A stretch of DNA of 64,000 bases from Streptomyces smaragdinus (lineage in GTDB: Bacteria > Actinomycetota > Actinomycetes > Streptomycetales > Streptomycetaceae). Positions 17,604-33,732 of this stretch are shown in pieces. Within the stretch, counting starts at the first letter, position 1; the number at the start of each line of letters is the position of its first letter. The stretch covers positions 62,001 through 126,000 of the forward strand of contig NZ_WEGJ01000003.1 in assembly GCF_009604385.1 (NCBI RefSeq). The letters are read 5' to 3'. The notes under the pieces are model-generated. The model saw only the letters and a program-made list of their open reading frames with translations, was not told the origin of the DNA and did no database searches. Position numbers and translations under genes: made by a program.

Positions 17604-17799
17604 CTCCGTCGCGCGGCGGTGTGCGTCCGGCCGGTGGCCGTTTGCGGCGGTCTTCGGCTGGCGGTTGCGTCGGCTGACGCGCATCCGGCCTTCGGCCGGA
17701 GGCCTCAAGCGCCGGCCGGGCTGAGGGTGGGTGACTTGGCCTCTGCGTCGGTGCCTGGTCGATCGTGGTGCGCTCCGGCCCTCTGGGGGTCGGGGCCGC

Positions 17800-17874
17800 C
17801 CGACACACCTGTGCGCGTACTGCCGCGTCGTGGTCCATTCGGGCGCGCTTCCCGTACGCGCACAGGTGTGTCGG
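17800..17874. repeat. Left pair of a 21-bp repeat (perfect hairpin)
   Basis: CCGACACACCTGTGCGCGTA plus one further C (17800-17820) is perfectly complementary to 17854-17874, with a 33-base loop. A second pair sits in the right half of the island. The four copies are the best-conserved motif inside it. Confidence 0.85.
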
Positions 17875-18013
17875 ACACCCCCTTATAGCGTCGGCGGCTG
17901 TCCGATCCGCCGTGGGCATGTTATTCAACCCCGTTGCCCAGGGGTAATGGGCCGACTCCGCCACGGGCCGAGCCCCCGGATTCCGGCGGCCGCCGACGAA
18001 AGCCAGGGGACGT

Positions 18014-18088
18014 CCGACACGCCTGTGCGCGTACGGGAAATGCACCCAACCCAACCACGACGCGGCAGTACGCGCACAGGTGTGTCGG
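18014..18088. repeat. Right pair of the 21-bp repeat
   Basis: The copies at 18014-18034 and 18068-18088 repeat the left pair with one mismatch (CACGCC in place of CACACC) and the same 33-base spacing. This shows that the whole hairpin unit was duplicated in inverted orientation. Confidence 0.85.
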
Positions 18089-18258
18089 GCGGCCCCGACC
18101 CCTACCGTGACTGCGGCGCACCCCGATCGACCAGGAACGGCTGAGGAGGCCAACAACCCCACCCCCAGCCCGGCCGGCGCTTGAGGCCTCCGGCCGAAGG
18201 CCGGATGCGCGTCAGCCGACGCAACCGGCAGCCAAAGACCGCCCACACCGCCACGCGA

Positions 18259-19101
18259 CTACATCATCCGCCGGAGCACCGCCTCCACCGCGTCCACCAG
18301 CAAATCCCCCCCAGCGCGCGGATGCCGCGCAAGGCCGAACTCGACGTCCGGCAAGGCCGGCAGCGCGGACGCCGCGGGGGAGGCCGTCGCGGGCGAGAGG
18401 TTCACCGGCATCAGGGCCGCCGCCCCCAGACCCGCCCGTACCGCGGCCTGGACGCCGACCAGGCTGTTGCTCTCGAACGCGACCCGCCACCGCCGCCCCG
18501 CCCCCTCCAGGGCCTCCAGCGCCGACGTCCGCCAGAAGCACGGATGGGAGAAGAGCACCACCGGCAGCGGGTCGGCGCCGACATCCACCCCTGGGCCCAC
18601 CGCCCAGGCGAGCGGCTGCCGTACGGTCCAGCGCGGGGGTCCGGGGAGGTCCGGGACGTGGTCGAGGACCAGTTGGACGCGCCCCGCCGCGTACGCCTCC
18701 CGCATTGCCGCCGTCGGCAGGCAGAGCACCTCCAGCGTCGCCCCCGGGTGCAGCCGGGCGAGGTCGGCCAGGGCCTGCGGGAGCCGGGAGGCGGCGAGGT
18801 CCTCGAGGAGGCCGACGCGGCAGTGGCCGGTGAGCGCGCGGCCGGTCTCGGTGAGGGCCTCCGTGCAGAGGGAGAGGATGCGTTCGGCGTACGGGAGGAG
18901 GTCCTCGCCCGCCCGCGTGGGCAGGACGCCGGAGGGCGAGCGGTGCAGGAGCGGGCGGCCGACTATGCCCTCCAGGCGGCGTACCTGCTGGCTGAGGGCC
19001 GGCTGGGTGTGGCCCAGCGCGGTCGCGGCGCGGCTGATGCTGCCGGACCGTACGGCGGTGACGAACGAGCGGAGGAGGGCGATCTCCAGATCCTTGGCCA
19101 T
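18259..19101 (-). CDS. LysR family transcriptional regulator
   Basis: A 280-residue LysR protein. The winged helix spans residues 6-64 (LRSFVTAVRSGSISRAATALG and QPALSQQVRRLEG), followed by a substrate-binding domain of about 190 residues. The ATG at 19101 has CATAAT eight bases upstream and no ribosome binding site, so it is probably leaderless. It is divergent from an MFS transporter 71 bases away, the usual arrangement for a LysR regulator and its target. The gene ends at the edge of the inverted-repeat island. Confidence 0.92.
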   Translation of the reverse strand: MAKDLEIALLRSFVTAVRSGSISRAATALGHTQPALSQQVRRLEGIVGRPLLHRSPSGVLPTRAGEDLLPYAERILSLCTEALTETGRALTGHCRVGLLEDLAASRLPQALADLARLHPGATLEVLCLPTAAMREAYAAGRVQLVLDHVPDLPGPPRWTVRQPLAWAVGPGVDVGADPLPVVLFSHPCFWRTSALEALEGAGRRWRVAFESNSLVGVQAAVRAGLGAAALMPVNLSPATASPAASALPALPDVEFGLARHPRAGGDLLVDAVEAVLRRMM

Positions 19102-20307
19102 AAGGATTCATTATGCCGGCGACAACCGATTCACGTCTTCCTATGGCCGGTCGGGAAATCTAGCGTCGGGGGATGACCGGCTACCGACAGATCCTCGCCC
19201 TGCCGGGGATGGCCCCGCTGTTCGCCGTCTCCTTCCTCGCCCGCACCGCGATCACGGCCGACGCGATGGCGCTGACGATGTACGTCGTGCTGGATCTGGA
19301 CCTCGGCTACGCCGCGGCGGGCGGTGTGGCGGCGGCGCTGACCGCGGGGCTGGCGGTGGGCGGGCCGCTGCTCGGGCGGGTGATCGACCGGCGCGGGGCG
19401 CGGGGCGTGCTGCTCGGGACGGCCGGGGCGCAGGCCGTGTTCTGGCTGGGCGTCCCCGTGCTGCCGTACGCGGCGCTGCCGGCCGCCGCGTTCGGGGCAG
19501 GGCTGCTGATGGTGCCGGCGCAGTCCGTGACCCGGCAGGCGATCACCGCGGCGACCGGGGCGGGGCAGCGGCGGGCCGCGTTCGTGCTGGAGTCGGTGCA
19601 GGGGGAGTTGTCGTATCTGGTGGGGCCGGCGGCGGTCGTCGCGGGGGCTGCGGCGTGGTCGCCGGGGGTGGTGGCGTGGGCGGTGGGCGCCTTGATCGTG
19701 GCGGGCGGGGCCGGACTGGCCGTGCTCGATCCGCCGTTGCGGACTCCGGAGGAGGAAGGGGCGCCGGCGCGCCGGAAGTGGCTGGACGCGCGCATGGTGG
19801 CCGTCCTGGTGATGGCGCTCGGCGCCAACACGCTGCTCGGCGGGGTCGATATCGCGGTCGTCGCCGCGCTGGAGGAGGCGGGTCAGGTGTCGTGGGCGGC
19901 GGGCGTGGTCGTCGTGCTCGGGGTGACGTCCGTCGGGGGCGGGCTGACGTACGGTGCGCTGGACCGGCCGCTGCCCACCTGGGTGCTGCTCGGGGCGCTG
20001 GGGCTGGTGACGATGCCCGTCGGGCTCGCCCACGGGTGGCCGTGGCTGGCGGTGGCCGCCGTCGGTACGGGGCTGCTGACCGCGCCGACCATGTCCGCGG
20101 TGGCCGACGCGGTGAGCCGGCTCGCTCCGGCGGGGGCGCGGGGGGCGGCGACGGGGCTGCAGTCGGCGGCGCTCAGCGCGGGGTTCACGCTGGGGGCGCC
20201 GCTCGCCGGCGCGGTGATCGATGTCACCGCGCCGGCGGGCGGGTTCGCGGCGGCCGGTCTGGCCGGACTCGCCGCCGCGGTCATCGGGTGGCTGCTGCCG
20301 CGGCTGA

Positions 20308-20482
20308 GAGGCTGTTGCCGAACCCCCGTCGTCCGCGCGGAGCGCGGGCGTCGCGGCGGTCGGTGCGTGCTCTCGGCGTGCGCTGTCCCAGGTCATGTGG
20401 CGGAGCCACCTGTCCTGGGACGGCGTGCGGCGAGAGTGCGTGCCGGGCGTCGGGGCGCAGACGGGGGTTCGGCAACAGCCTC
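20308..20482. mobile_element. MITE-like element with TGA target duplication
   Basis: A 175-bp element has 22-bp perfect terminal inverted repeats beginning GAGGCTGTTGCCGAACCCCC (20308-20329 and 20461-20482). It is flanked by the direct repeat TGA (20305-20307 and 20483-20485). A three-base TNA duplication is typical of IS5-group transposases, so this looks like a non-autonomous derivative. The interior is also roughly palindromic, with TCCCAGG (20386-20392) pairing with CCTGGGA (20414-20420) and GTGGC with GCCAC. No transposase gene is present. It sits in the 3' end of the MFS gene. Confidence 0.75.
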
Positions 20483-20532
20483 TGAGCACGGGAAGGGCGA
20501 CGCCGCCCGTCGCCCTCCCCGCACGGTCCCGG

Positions 20533-25890
<5,358 letters not shown>

Positions 25891-25984
25891 ACGGGCGGGT
25901 CTCCTCGGTACGTACGGTGGCCGCCCGGTGGGGAGCCCGGGCGGCCGGTTGGGGTGCCCCCGGCGCGCGGCCGGGGTCCGGGGT

Positions 25985-27361
25985 TCAGCAGCGGGCGCCG
26001 GTGTGCAGGGCGAGCGCGGTCTGGGCCGGGATGCTCGCGGTGAACCAGCCGCTCGCGTTCACCGTCACGCAGCCGCCGCGCTGGACGTCGCGGTAGGAGC
26101 CGGCGGGCAGCTGGGTCTGGAAGGAGCGGTCGAGGGTGGAGCCCTCGTGGTTGATGACGGTGTAGCCCTTGGTGCCGCGGCCGAAGGCGATGGCCTGGTA
26201 GCCGTTGTCCCACCAGTTGACGACGGCCTGGCCGCGGGTGGTGTTGCGGAAGCCGACCATGCCCTTGATCTCCGGCCAGGCGTGCTGGCACTTCCAGCCG
26301 TCCTGCCAGCAAGCGCCCACGGTGCCGCCGTTCGGCGGGCCGGCGTCGGCGTTGCTCCACTCGTAGCCGGAGTTGATGTCGGGGGCGCCGTAGGGCCAGG
26401 CGAGCATGAAGACGTTGGCGAGGGTGTAGTTGGCGCCGTTCTTGTAGTTCAGGGTCGAGCCGTTGCGTTCGGTGTCGTGGTTGTCGACGAAGACGCCGGC
26501 CTTCGAGGAGCTCAGATAGCCCCAGGGTTCGCCGTAGTTGTTGAGGTAGGCGAGGCGTTCGGAGGTGAAGACGCGCTTGAGGTCGTAGGCGTAGCGGAAC
26601 TCCTGGACGTCGCCGCTGCCGGTGTACTCGCCGGGCTGGACGGCCTCGCCGGCGCCGTAGATGACCTCGTGCTTCCAGTAGACACCCGGGTTGGTCAGCC
26701 GGGACTTGATGTTCGCGAGGTCGGCGGCTGCAATGTGCTTGGCGGCGTCGATGCGGAAGCCGTCGACGCCGAGGGAGAGCAGGTCGTTGAGGTACGCGGC
26801 GATGCGGCCGCGTACGTAGTCCTCGCCGGTGTCGAGGTCGGCGAGGCCGACGAGCTCGCAGTTCTGCACGTTCCAGCGGTCCGCGTAGTTGCTGACCTGG
26901 GAGGTGCAGTTGTCGAAGTCGGGACTGGAGTAGACGCCGGGATAGTTGTACTTGCTGTACGAGGAGCCGCCGGTGCCGGTGCCCGAGCCCGCGGACATGT
27001 GGTTGATCACGCTGTCGGCGACGACCTTCACCCCGGCGGCGTGGCAGGTGTTGACCATGTTCTGGAAGTCGGTGCGGCTGCCGAGGCGTCCGGCGATCTT
27101 GTAGCTGACGGGCTGGTACGAGGTCCACCACTGGCTGCCCTGGATGTGCTCCTGGGGCGGGGAGACCTGGACGAAGCCGTAGCCGGCGGGGCCCAGGACG
27201 TTCGTGCACTCGCGGGCGACGGAGCCGAACTTCCACTCGAAGAGGACGGCGGTGACGTCCTTGGTGCCGGGCGGTGCGGCACCGGCCGTTCCGGTGCCGG
27301 GTCCGGCGACGGCGGTGACTGCGGCGAGCGCGACCAGTACCGCGGCGGTTCTTCGGGCCAT
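25985..27361 (-). CDS. Secreted alpha-amylase
   Basis: A 458-residue GH13 enzyme of the Streptomyces alpha-amylase type. A signal peptide of about 28 residues ([20 protein letters not shown]) is followed by [13 protein letters not shown], the usual start of the mature enzyme. [10 protein letters not shown] carries the nucleophile, EVIYG the acid/base and VDNHDTERN the third acid; the last part is the beta domain C. There is no starch-binding CBM20, so it is shorter than some homologues. The ATG at 27361 follows AGGAGG. It is probably cotranscribed with or followed by the pullulanase fusion. MalR-like operator sequences lie upstream. Confidence 0.96.
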   Translation of the reverse strand: MARRTAAVLVALAAVTAVAGPGTGTAGAAPPGTKDVTAVLFEWKFGSVARECTNVLGPAGYGFVQVSPPQEHIQGSQWWTSYQPVSYKIAGRLGSRTDFQNMVNTCHAAGVKVVADSVINHMSAGSGTGTGGSSYSKYNYPGVYSSPDFDNCTSQVSNYADRWNVQNCELVGLADLDTGEDYVRGRIAAYLNDLLSLGVDGFRIDAAKHIAAADLANIKSRLTNPGVYWKHEVIYGAGEAVQPGEYTGSGDVQEFRYAYDLKRVFTSERLAYLNNYGEPWGYLSSSKAGVFVDNHDTERNGSTLNYKNGANYTLANVFMLAWPYGAPDINSGYEWSNADAGPPNGGTVGACWQDGWKCQHAWPEIKGMVGFRNTTRGQAVVNWWDNGYQAIAFGRGTKGYTVINHEGSTLDRSFQTQLPAGSYRDVQRGGCVTVNASGWFTASIPAQTALALHTGARC

Positions 27362-27388
27362 GACTCCTCCTGGAGGGCACTGAAGGTT

Positions 27389-27395
27389 CTTGCAG
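27389..27395. promoter_or_regulatory. CTTGCAG half-site before the alpha-amylase gene
   Basis: CTTGCAG, 28 bases upstream of the amylase ATG, matches the repeated element reported upstream of Streptomyces amylase genes and bound by the LacI-type regulator MalR/Reg1. It is in the leader or promoter region, but a seven-base match alone is weak. Confidence 0.35.
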
Positions 27396-27464
27396 AAAGA
27401 TTCAGCGCTGTATTGCGGAGGACGGTAGGGCGACATGACCTGGCGGTCAACCCTGAGGACGTAA

Positions 27465-29120
<1,656 letters not shown>

Positions 29121-29153
29121 GGGTTACGGGTCCGGCGCCGGACAGGGCCGTAC

Positions 29154-32100
29154 TCACGCCCCCTTCCGCCGCCCGGAACGGGACGCGACGTCCTCCGCCC
29201 GGCCCACGCCGAGGACAGCCACCGCCAGCAGCGGCCACACCAGCGCGAACAGCACCCACTGCGACCCCAGCGGCAAATGCTCCGCCAGCACGTCGACCTG
29301 CCACAGCCGGTCCAGCAGCAGCACCCCGCCCACCAGCGCGACCTCGTGCCACAGGTACACCGTCACCGCCCGCCGGTTGAGCACCCGCACCAGCCGCTCC
29401 CCGCCACCCCGCAGCGACGGCACCCCCCGCGGCCGGAACCGCATCAGCGCCAGCACGAACCCCAGCGACCACAACGCCTGCGCCAGCGGAATCCCGCCCA
29501 GGTCGTACCCCCCGTCCGGCACCCGGTGCGTCACCGCGTACCAGCCCCCCGCCCCCAGCAGCACCCCCGCACCCACCAGCACCGTCCGCCCCCGCACCGC
29601 GTCGAGCGACCCGTCCCGATGCGCGAACCCCAGCAGCCAGCACGCGCCGAAGATCCCGAAGTCCGAGAGCGCCGCGGACACCGGCTCGGGCAGCCCCCAC
29701 ACCTCGTACTGCGCACACGCCGCCAGCCCGAGGAACCCGCCGAGCAACGGCAGCGGGGCCCGCCGCCAGGCCCACAGCAGCACCGGCGACAGCAGCACGA
29801 ACCACAGATAGGCCCGGATGTACCAGAGCGGCCCCGTCAGCTGCTCCCCCCACGCACTGCCCGGCGGATCCCCCAGCGGCACCACCCACAGCACCAGCCG
29901 CCACGGCTCGGCCGGATGCCACCCGCGCTCCAGCATCCACCCCACCGCGACAACCGCGAACACCCAGAAGGGGATCAGCAGCCGCCGCATCCGCCCCCGG
30001 ATCACGGACCACGCGGACCGGTCCCCCAGCGACCGCGCCATCAGCGATCCGGCCAGCGCGAACATCACGCCGAGGGACGGGAACAGCACCGTCAGCCACG
30101 CCCAGCCGAAGGTGTGATAGACGACCACCCGCACCAGCGCGACGGCCCGCAACAGGTCCAGCCAGCGGTCCCGTCCGGCGGGCTTCGGCGGCGAAGGCGC
30201 CGGCGCCGGACGGGGATCCGGCGGAACCGGCGGGGTGCCGGAGCCCGGGCCGGACCGGGGCCCCGCCATCACCACGGCCACCGCCGGCGACGGAATGACC
30301 ACCTTGCGCGGCACGGACGCCACGAGTTCCCCCACCTCCCCCGTACGCCGCAGCTTGTGCCACTTCAGCCGACCGCCGCTCAGCGCCGTCACCGCCGACT
30401 GGAGCAGCACCAGATACATCAGCTGCCGGTACACCAGATGCTGCAGCGGCAACGCCCACAGCACCCGCGGCGGCTCCCCGTCCAGCCGGAACGCGTACGC
30501 CGCGCACACCGCCTGCACCCCGAGCACCGCGCCCCACGCCAGCGCCGTACGGGTGGGGTCCAGGAACACCAGCCCGTACACCGCGAACAGGTCGACCAGC
30601 GGCCCGAGCAGCGGCGCGACCACGGTGAACAGCGTGACCAGCGGCAGCCCGACCCGGCCGAACCGCCCCGAGTGGCCCCGCTCGACGACCGCGTGCCGGT
30701 GCTTCCAGATCGCCTGCATCGTGCCGTAACTCCAGCGGTAGCGCTGGCGCCACAGCTCGCCGAAGCCGCCGGGGGCCTCGGTGTGGGCGACGGCGGACGG
30801 CTCGTACACGACCCGCCAGCCGTCGCGGTGCAGGGCCATGGTGAGGTCGGTGTCCTCCGCGAGGGTGTCGGCGCTCAGCCCGCCGATCCGGGCGAGGGCG
30901 CCGCGGCGGTAGGCGCCGACCGCGCCGGGGACGGTGGGCATGCAGCCCAGCACGTCGTACATCCGGCGGTCGAGGTTGAAGCCCATCACGTACTCGATGT
31001 GCTGCCAGCGGCCGATCATCGTCCGCCGGTTGCCCACCTTGGCGTTGCCGGCGACGGCGCCGACGCGCGGGTCGGCGAACGGCTGGAGGAGGCGGTGGAC
31101 GGTGTCCGGCTCGAAGACGGTGTCGCCGTCGACCATGACGATCAGGTCGTGACGGGCGGCCATCAGCCCGTTGTTGAGGGCGGCGGCCTTGCCCTGGTTG
31201 GTCTGGCGGACGAGGCGGACGCCTGGCAGGTCCAGGGCTTCCACCAGCTCGGCCGTGCCGTCGGTGGAGCCGTCGTCCACCACGATCACCTCGACGGGGT
31301 GCTCGCCGGAGGCGAGCGAACGTATCGCGTCCTCGATGCACTCCGCCTCGTTGTACGCGGGCACGATCACCGTCGCCGGTTCGGTGACCGGCGGGCCCCA
31401 GCCGAAGCCGGGCGCCCGCCGGATCCGGGCGTGGCGGCGGGCCAGCCACAGCATGGCGCCGAGCCGGCCGAGGAGCAGCACGCCGACGAGCCCCAGGCCC
31501 CACGCGAGTACGGGCAGCACGCGGTCGGAGAAGACGATCCCGCCCACGAAGACCCGCCCGCGCCACAGTTCGGCGCCCGCGACCGGGTGGTTGAAGGCGT
31601 CCGCGCCGGTGGCGCCGGCGATCGTGGTGAAGGTGTAGCCGCGGGCCCGGAGATCCGGGATGAGCAGGTCGAGCGCGGCGACGGTCTGCGAGCGGTCGCC
31701 GCCCGAGTCGTGCAGCAGGACGACCGCGCCCGCGCCGGCCTCCTCCGGCACGGCGCGTTCGGCGATGGTACGGGCGCCGGGGCGCTGCCAGTCCTCGGTG
31801 TCCAGATCGTTGAGGGCGATGACGTAGCCGTCCCGGCCGAGCTCGGCCACCGCCGGCCAGGAGGAGTCGTCCAGGGCGTCGGCGCTCGAGGAGTACGGGG
31901 GCCGCAGCAGCGAGCTCTTGATGCCCGCCGCGCCGGCCAGGGCCAGCTGGGACAGGGACGTCTCCCGGTCGATGCCGTCCGCGTCGCGGTACGCCAGGTC
32001 GGGGTGGCCGAAGGTGTGCAGTCCGATCTCGTGGCCGTCGGCCACCATGTCGCGCACGATCCCCGGGTGCCGGGCGGTCATGGCGCCGGTGACGAAGAAC

Positions 32101-32423
32101 GTCGCGGGGACCCGGTGCCTGCGCAGGACGTCCAGGACCTTCGGGGTCCAGATCGGGTCGGGGCCGTCGTCGAAGGTGAGCACGACGGTCCGGTCGGGGG
32201 TGCCCAGGGAGCGGACGACCGGGCCGGTGGCGTCGATGACGGGGCCGCCGGTACGGACACCGGCGGGTACCTTCCCGGCGGCCACGGGCGGGTGGACGCG
32301 GTGGTCGGCGGCGAAGTCGCCGCGTACCCAGCCGCCGGCCAGCAGCACACAGGTGAGGGTCAGCAGGACGAGCAGCGGCAGGACGACGGGCAGCCGGCGG
32401 GGCCGGTCGGCCCGCCTACTCAC
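29154..32423 (-). CDS. Polysaccharide deacetylase/GT2/acyltransferase-3 fusion
   Basis: A 1089-residue membrane protein with three enzyme domains. After an N-terminal membrane segment comes a NodB-type deacetylase (about 75-275) with LTFDDGPDP and the metal ligands HTFGH. A membrane segment follows (300-325), then a family 2 glycosyltransferase (350-600) with VIVPAYNE, VDDGSTD, VDGDTV, EDTDLT and QRYRWSYG, the signature of processive synthases, then more membrane helices. A Pro-rich linker leads to an acyltransferase-3 domain (750-1075) beginning LDLLRAVALVRVVVYH. It likely makes, extends and acylates a partly deacetylated aminosugar polymer. The GTG at 32423 overlaps the upstream stop by eight bases. 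Confidence 0.9.
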   Translation of the reverse strand: MSRRADRPRRLPVVLPLLVLLTLTCVLLAGGWVRGDFAADHRVHPPVAAGKVPAGVRTGGPVIDATGPVVRSLGTPDRTVVLTFDDGPDPIWTPKVLDVLRRHRVPATFFVTGAMTARHPGIVRDMVADGHEIGLHTFGHPDLAYRDADGIDRETSLSQLALAGAAGIKSSLLRPPYSSSADALDDSSWPAVAELGRDGYVIALNDLDTEDWQRPGARTIAERAVPEEAGAGAVVLLHDSGGDRSQTVAALDLLIPDLRARGYTFTTIAGATGADAFNHPVAGAELWRGRVFVGGIVFSDRVLPVLAWGLGLVGVLLLGRLGAMLWLARRHARIRRAPGFGWGPPVTEPATVIVPAYNEAECIEDAIRSLASGEHPVEVIVVDDGSTDGTAELVEALDLPGVRLVRQTNQGKAAALNNGLMAARHDLIVMVDGDTVFEPDTVHRLLQPFADPRVGAVAGNAKVGNRRTMIGRWQHIEYVMGFNLDRRMYDVLGCMPTVPGAVGAYRRGALARIGGLSADTLAEDTDLTMALHRDGWRVVYEPSAVAHTEAPGGFGELWRQRYRWSYGTMQAIWKHRHAVVERGHSGRFGRVGLPLVTLFTVVAPLLGPLVDLFAVYGLVFLDPTRTALAWGAVLGVQAVCAAYAFRLDGEPPRVLWALPLQHLVYRQLMYLVLLQSAVTALSGGRLKWHKLRRTGEVGELVASVPRKVVIPSPAVAVVMAGPRSGPGSGTPPVPPDPRPAPAPSPPKPAGRDRWLDLLRAVALVRVVVYHTFGWAWLTVLFPSLGVMFALAGSLMARSLGDRSAWSVIRGRMRRLLIPFWVFAVVAVGWMLERGWHPAEPWRLVLWVVPLGDPPGSAWGEQLTGPLWYIRAYLWFVLLSPVLLWAWRRAPLPLLGGFLGLAACAQYEVWGLPEPVSAALSDFGIFGACWLLGFAHRDGSLDAVRGRTVLVGAGVLLGAGGWYAVTHRVPDGGYDLGGIPLAQALWSLGFVLALMRFRPRGVPSLRGGGERLVRVLNRRAVTVYLWHEVALVGGVLLLDRLWQVDVLAEHLPLGSQWVLFALVWPLLAVAVLGVGRAEDVASRSGRRKGA

Positions 32424-33540
32424 CGTCCCCGCCGGCGAGTCCGTCCAGGAGGCCCGTCACGGGGTCTGAGGCGGAGTCGGTGGGGGGTTGGTCCGATTCG
32501 GTCGGGGGTTGATCTGTTTCGGTCGGAGGTTCGGCTGATTCGGTCACGGCATCGTCCGATTCGGCCGCGGGCTCGGAATCGGCCGATTCGGCGGGCACTT
32601 CGGAATCGGTAGTGGATTCAGATAATTGAGCGACAGCAGGTTCGGAATCGACTGCAGGTTCGGGTGATTCGGCTGCGACAGCAGGTTTATCCGATTCGCC
32701 GGCGGGTTCGAGGATGTCGGTCACAGGCTTCAGCGCCTGCTCCAGCGGCTCCGTTGCGGGCTTCAGCGCGTCGGTGACCGGCTTCAGCGCCTGGGTCAGC
32801 GGCTCGGTGACCGGGCGGAGCAGATCGCCGACGGGATCGGTGACGGGCCGGAGCAGATCGCCCACCGGTCCCGTCACGGGCTCCAGCAGATCACCGACCG
32901 GCTCGGTGACGGGGCGGAGCAGATCGCCCACGGGCTCCGTCACCGGCTCCAGCACGTCGCCGACCGGCTCGGTGACCGGATCGAGGACACCGCCGCCGGA
33001 CGGCTCGTCCGCCCCCGGCTCCGTACCGCCGCCGCCCCCGGGGTCCGATCCGTCGGCAGGGTCCTCACCTGTGGGTATGTCCTCTGCGGGCGCCTCGGCC
33101 CCACCGGGGTCGCCGCCCCCGTCACCCACGCCCACGCGGTCCTCCGCGCCGCCCGCCGGCGCCTTCCCGGCGGCGTCCGGCTCCGGGGCGTCCGGCTTCG
33201 CGTCCGACGGCTGCGTGCCCCCGAGCCAGGGCGGGAGGCCGGCGGAGTCCCGGCGCGGCGAGGGCGCCTCGCGGGCCTCGCCCCCGGGCTCGTCGGGCCC
33301 GGTGCGGGTGGGCCCCCGGAAGGGCCACAGGGTGTCCGGGGGGAAGGGCGTGGCGCCCGTCATGCTCAGGCCCAGCGCCAGGACGTAGGCACAGCACACC
33401 CCGCCCGCGCCCCGGCCGGCGCGCCGCACCCAGCGGGCGCGGCGTCCGGTGACGTCCACGAATACGGGGGTCACGCTTTCCCCCGCGGACGTACCGCTTT
33501 CCCCAAAATCCCCGGCCCCCACGGTCTCGTCGCCAGCCAT
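32416..33540 (-). CDS. Repeat-rich single-pass membrane protein coupled to the synthase
   Basis: A 374-residue protein of unknown function. It has a hydrophilic N-terminus of about 40 residues, one membrane segment (about 45-62, CCAYVLALGLSMTG), then a Pro/Gly/Asp/Glu-rich exterior. Residues 185-280 hold about nine tandem copies of an 11-residue unit such as PVTEPVGDLLR. Residues 285-360 are an acidic Ser/Glu/Pro-rich tail containing TESDQPP repeats and lower in G+C than its neighbours. The ATG at 33540 follows GAGGGGGG. Its stop overlaps the start of the deacetylase/GT2/acyltransferase gene, so the two are coupled. It may be a wall-spanning stalk or polymer-binding partner; this is inference. 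Confidence 0.8.
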   Translation of the reverse strand: MAGDETVGAGDFGESGTSAGESVTPVFVDVTGRRARWVRRAGRGAGGVCCAYVLALGLSMTGATPFPPDTLWPFRGPTRTGPDEPGGEAREAPSPRRDSAGLPPWLGGTQPSDAKPDAPEPDAAGKAPAGGAEDRVGVGDGGGDPGGAEAPAEDIPTGEDPADGSDPGGGGGTEPGADEPSGGGVLDPVTEPVGDVLEPVTEPVGDLLRPVTEPVGDLLEPVTGPVGDLLRPVTDPVGDLLRPVTEPLTQALKPVTDALKPATEPLEQALKPVTDILEPAGESDKPAVAAESPEPAVDSEPAVAQLSESTTDSEVPAESADSEPAAESDDAVTESAEPPTETDQPPTESDQPPTDSASDPVTGLLDGLAGGDGE

Positions 33541-33732
33541 CAACGGCCCCCCTCGAAGTCATACAGTCAAATTTTCAACGGTGACCCTAGATCAGAATTC
33601 CCCCCTCCGTAAGCTGGATTTCCGGTCACACCGAAGAACGGCGCGGATATCCGGGAAATTCAATATGCCCTTGGCAAGATCACGCTAAAATCCGGTGGAC
33701 GCGCGGTGTCCGCACACGTTTGGGTGGGGGTC

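Larger units (their letters stand above)
17646..18246. repeat. Nested long inverted-repeat island between convergent genes
   Basis: This 655-base gene-free stretch (17604-18258) is a mirror structure. A perfect 61-bp arm (17663-17723) pairs with 18166-18226, and a perfect 48-bp arm (17786-17833) pairs with 18055-18102. The spacer between the two arms is 62 bases on the left and 63 on the right, and similarity continues between and beyond them, so each side is about 240 bp. About 110 unpaired bases at the centre contain no gene. It lies between the convergent secreted-hydrolase and LysR genes. It could act as a double-sided terminator or be an inverted duplication of an older repeat. Confidence 0.9.

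Noticed and set aside
17131..18246. Frames starting MGGLWLPVASADAHPAFGRR and MRPPAEGRMRVSRRN in the repeat island
   Set aside because: They are translations of the two arms of the inverted repeat; the same peptide appears from both arms in opposite directions, so it reflects the DNA repeat and not a gene.
17600..18260. Inverted repeats considered as insertion-sequence ends
   Set aside because: No transposase, no target-site duplication and an internal nested symmetry not seen in ordinary IS elements.
29277..32612. A 1111-codon plus-strand frame opposite the three-domain synthase
   Set aside because: Low-complexity Arg/Gln/His composition, no recognisable domain; shadow of the real minus-strand gene.
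32700..33000. Regular 33-base repeats considered as a CRISPR array
   Set aside because: The repeats are head to tail without unique spacers and encode an in-frame 11-residue protein repeat.
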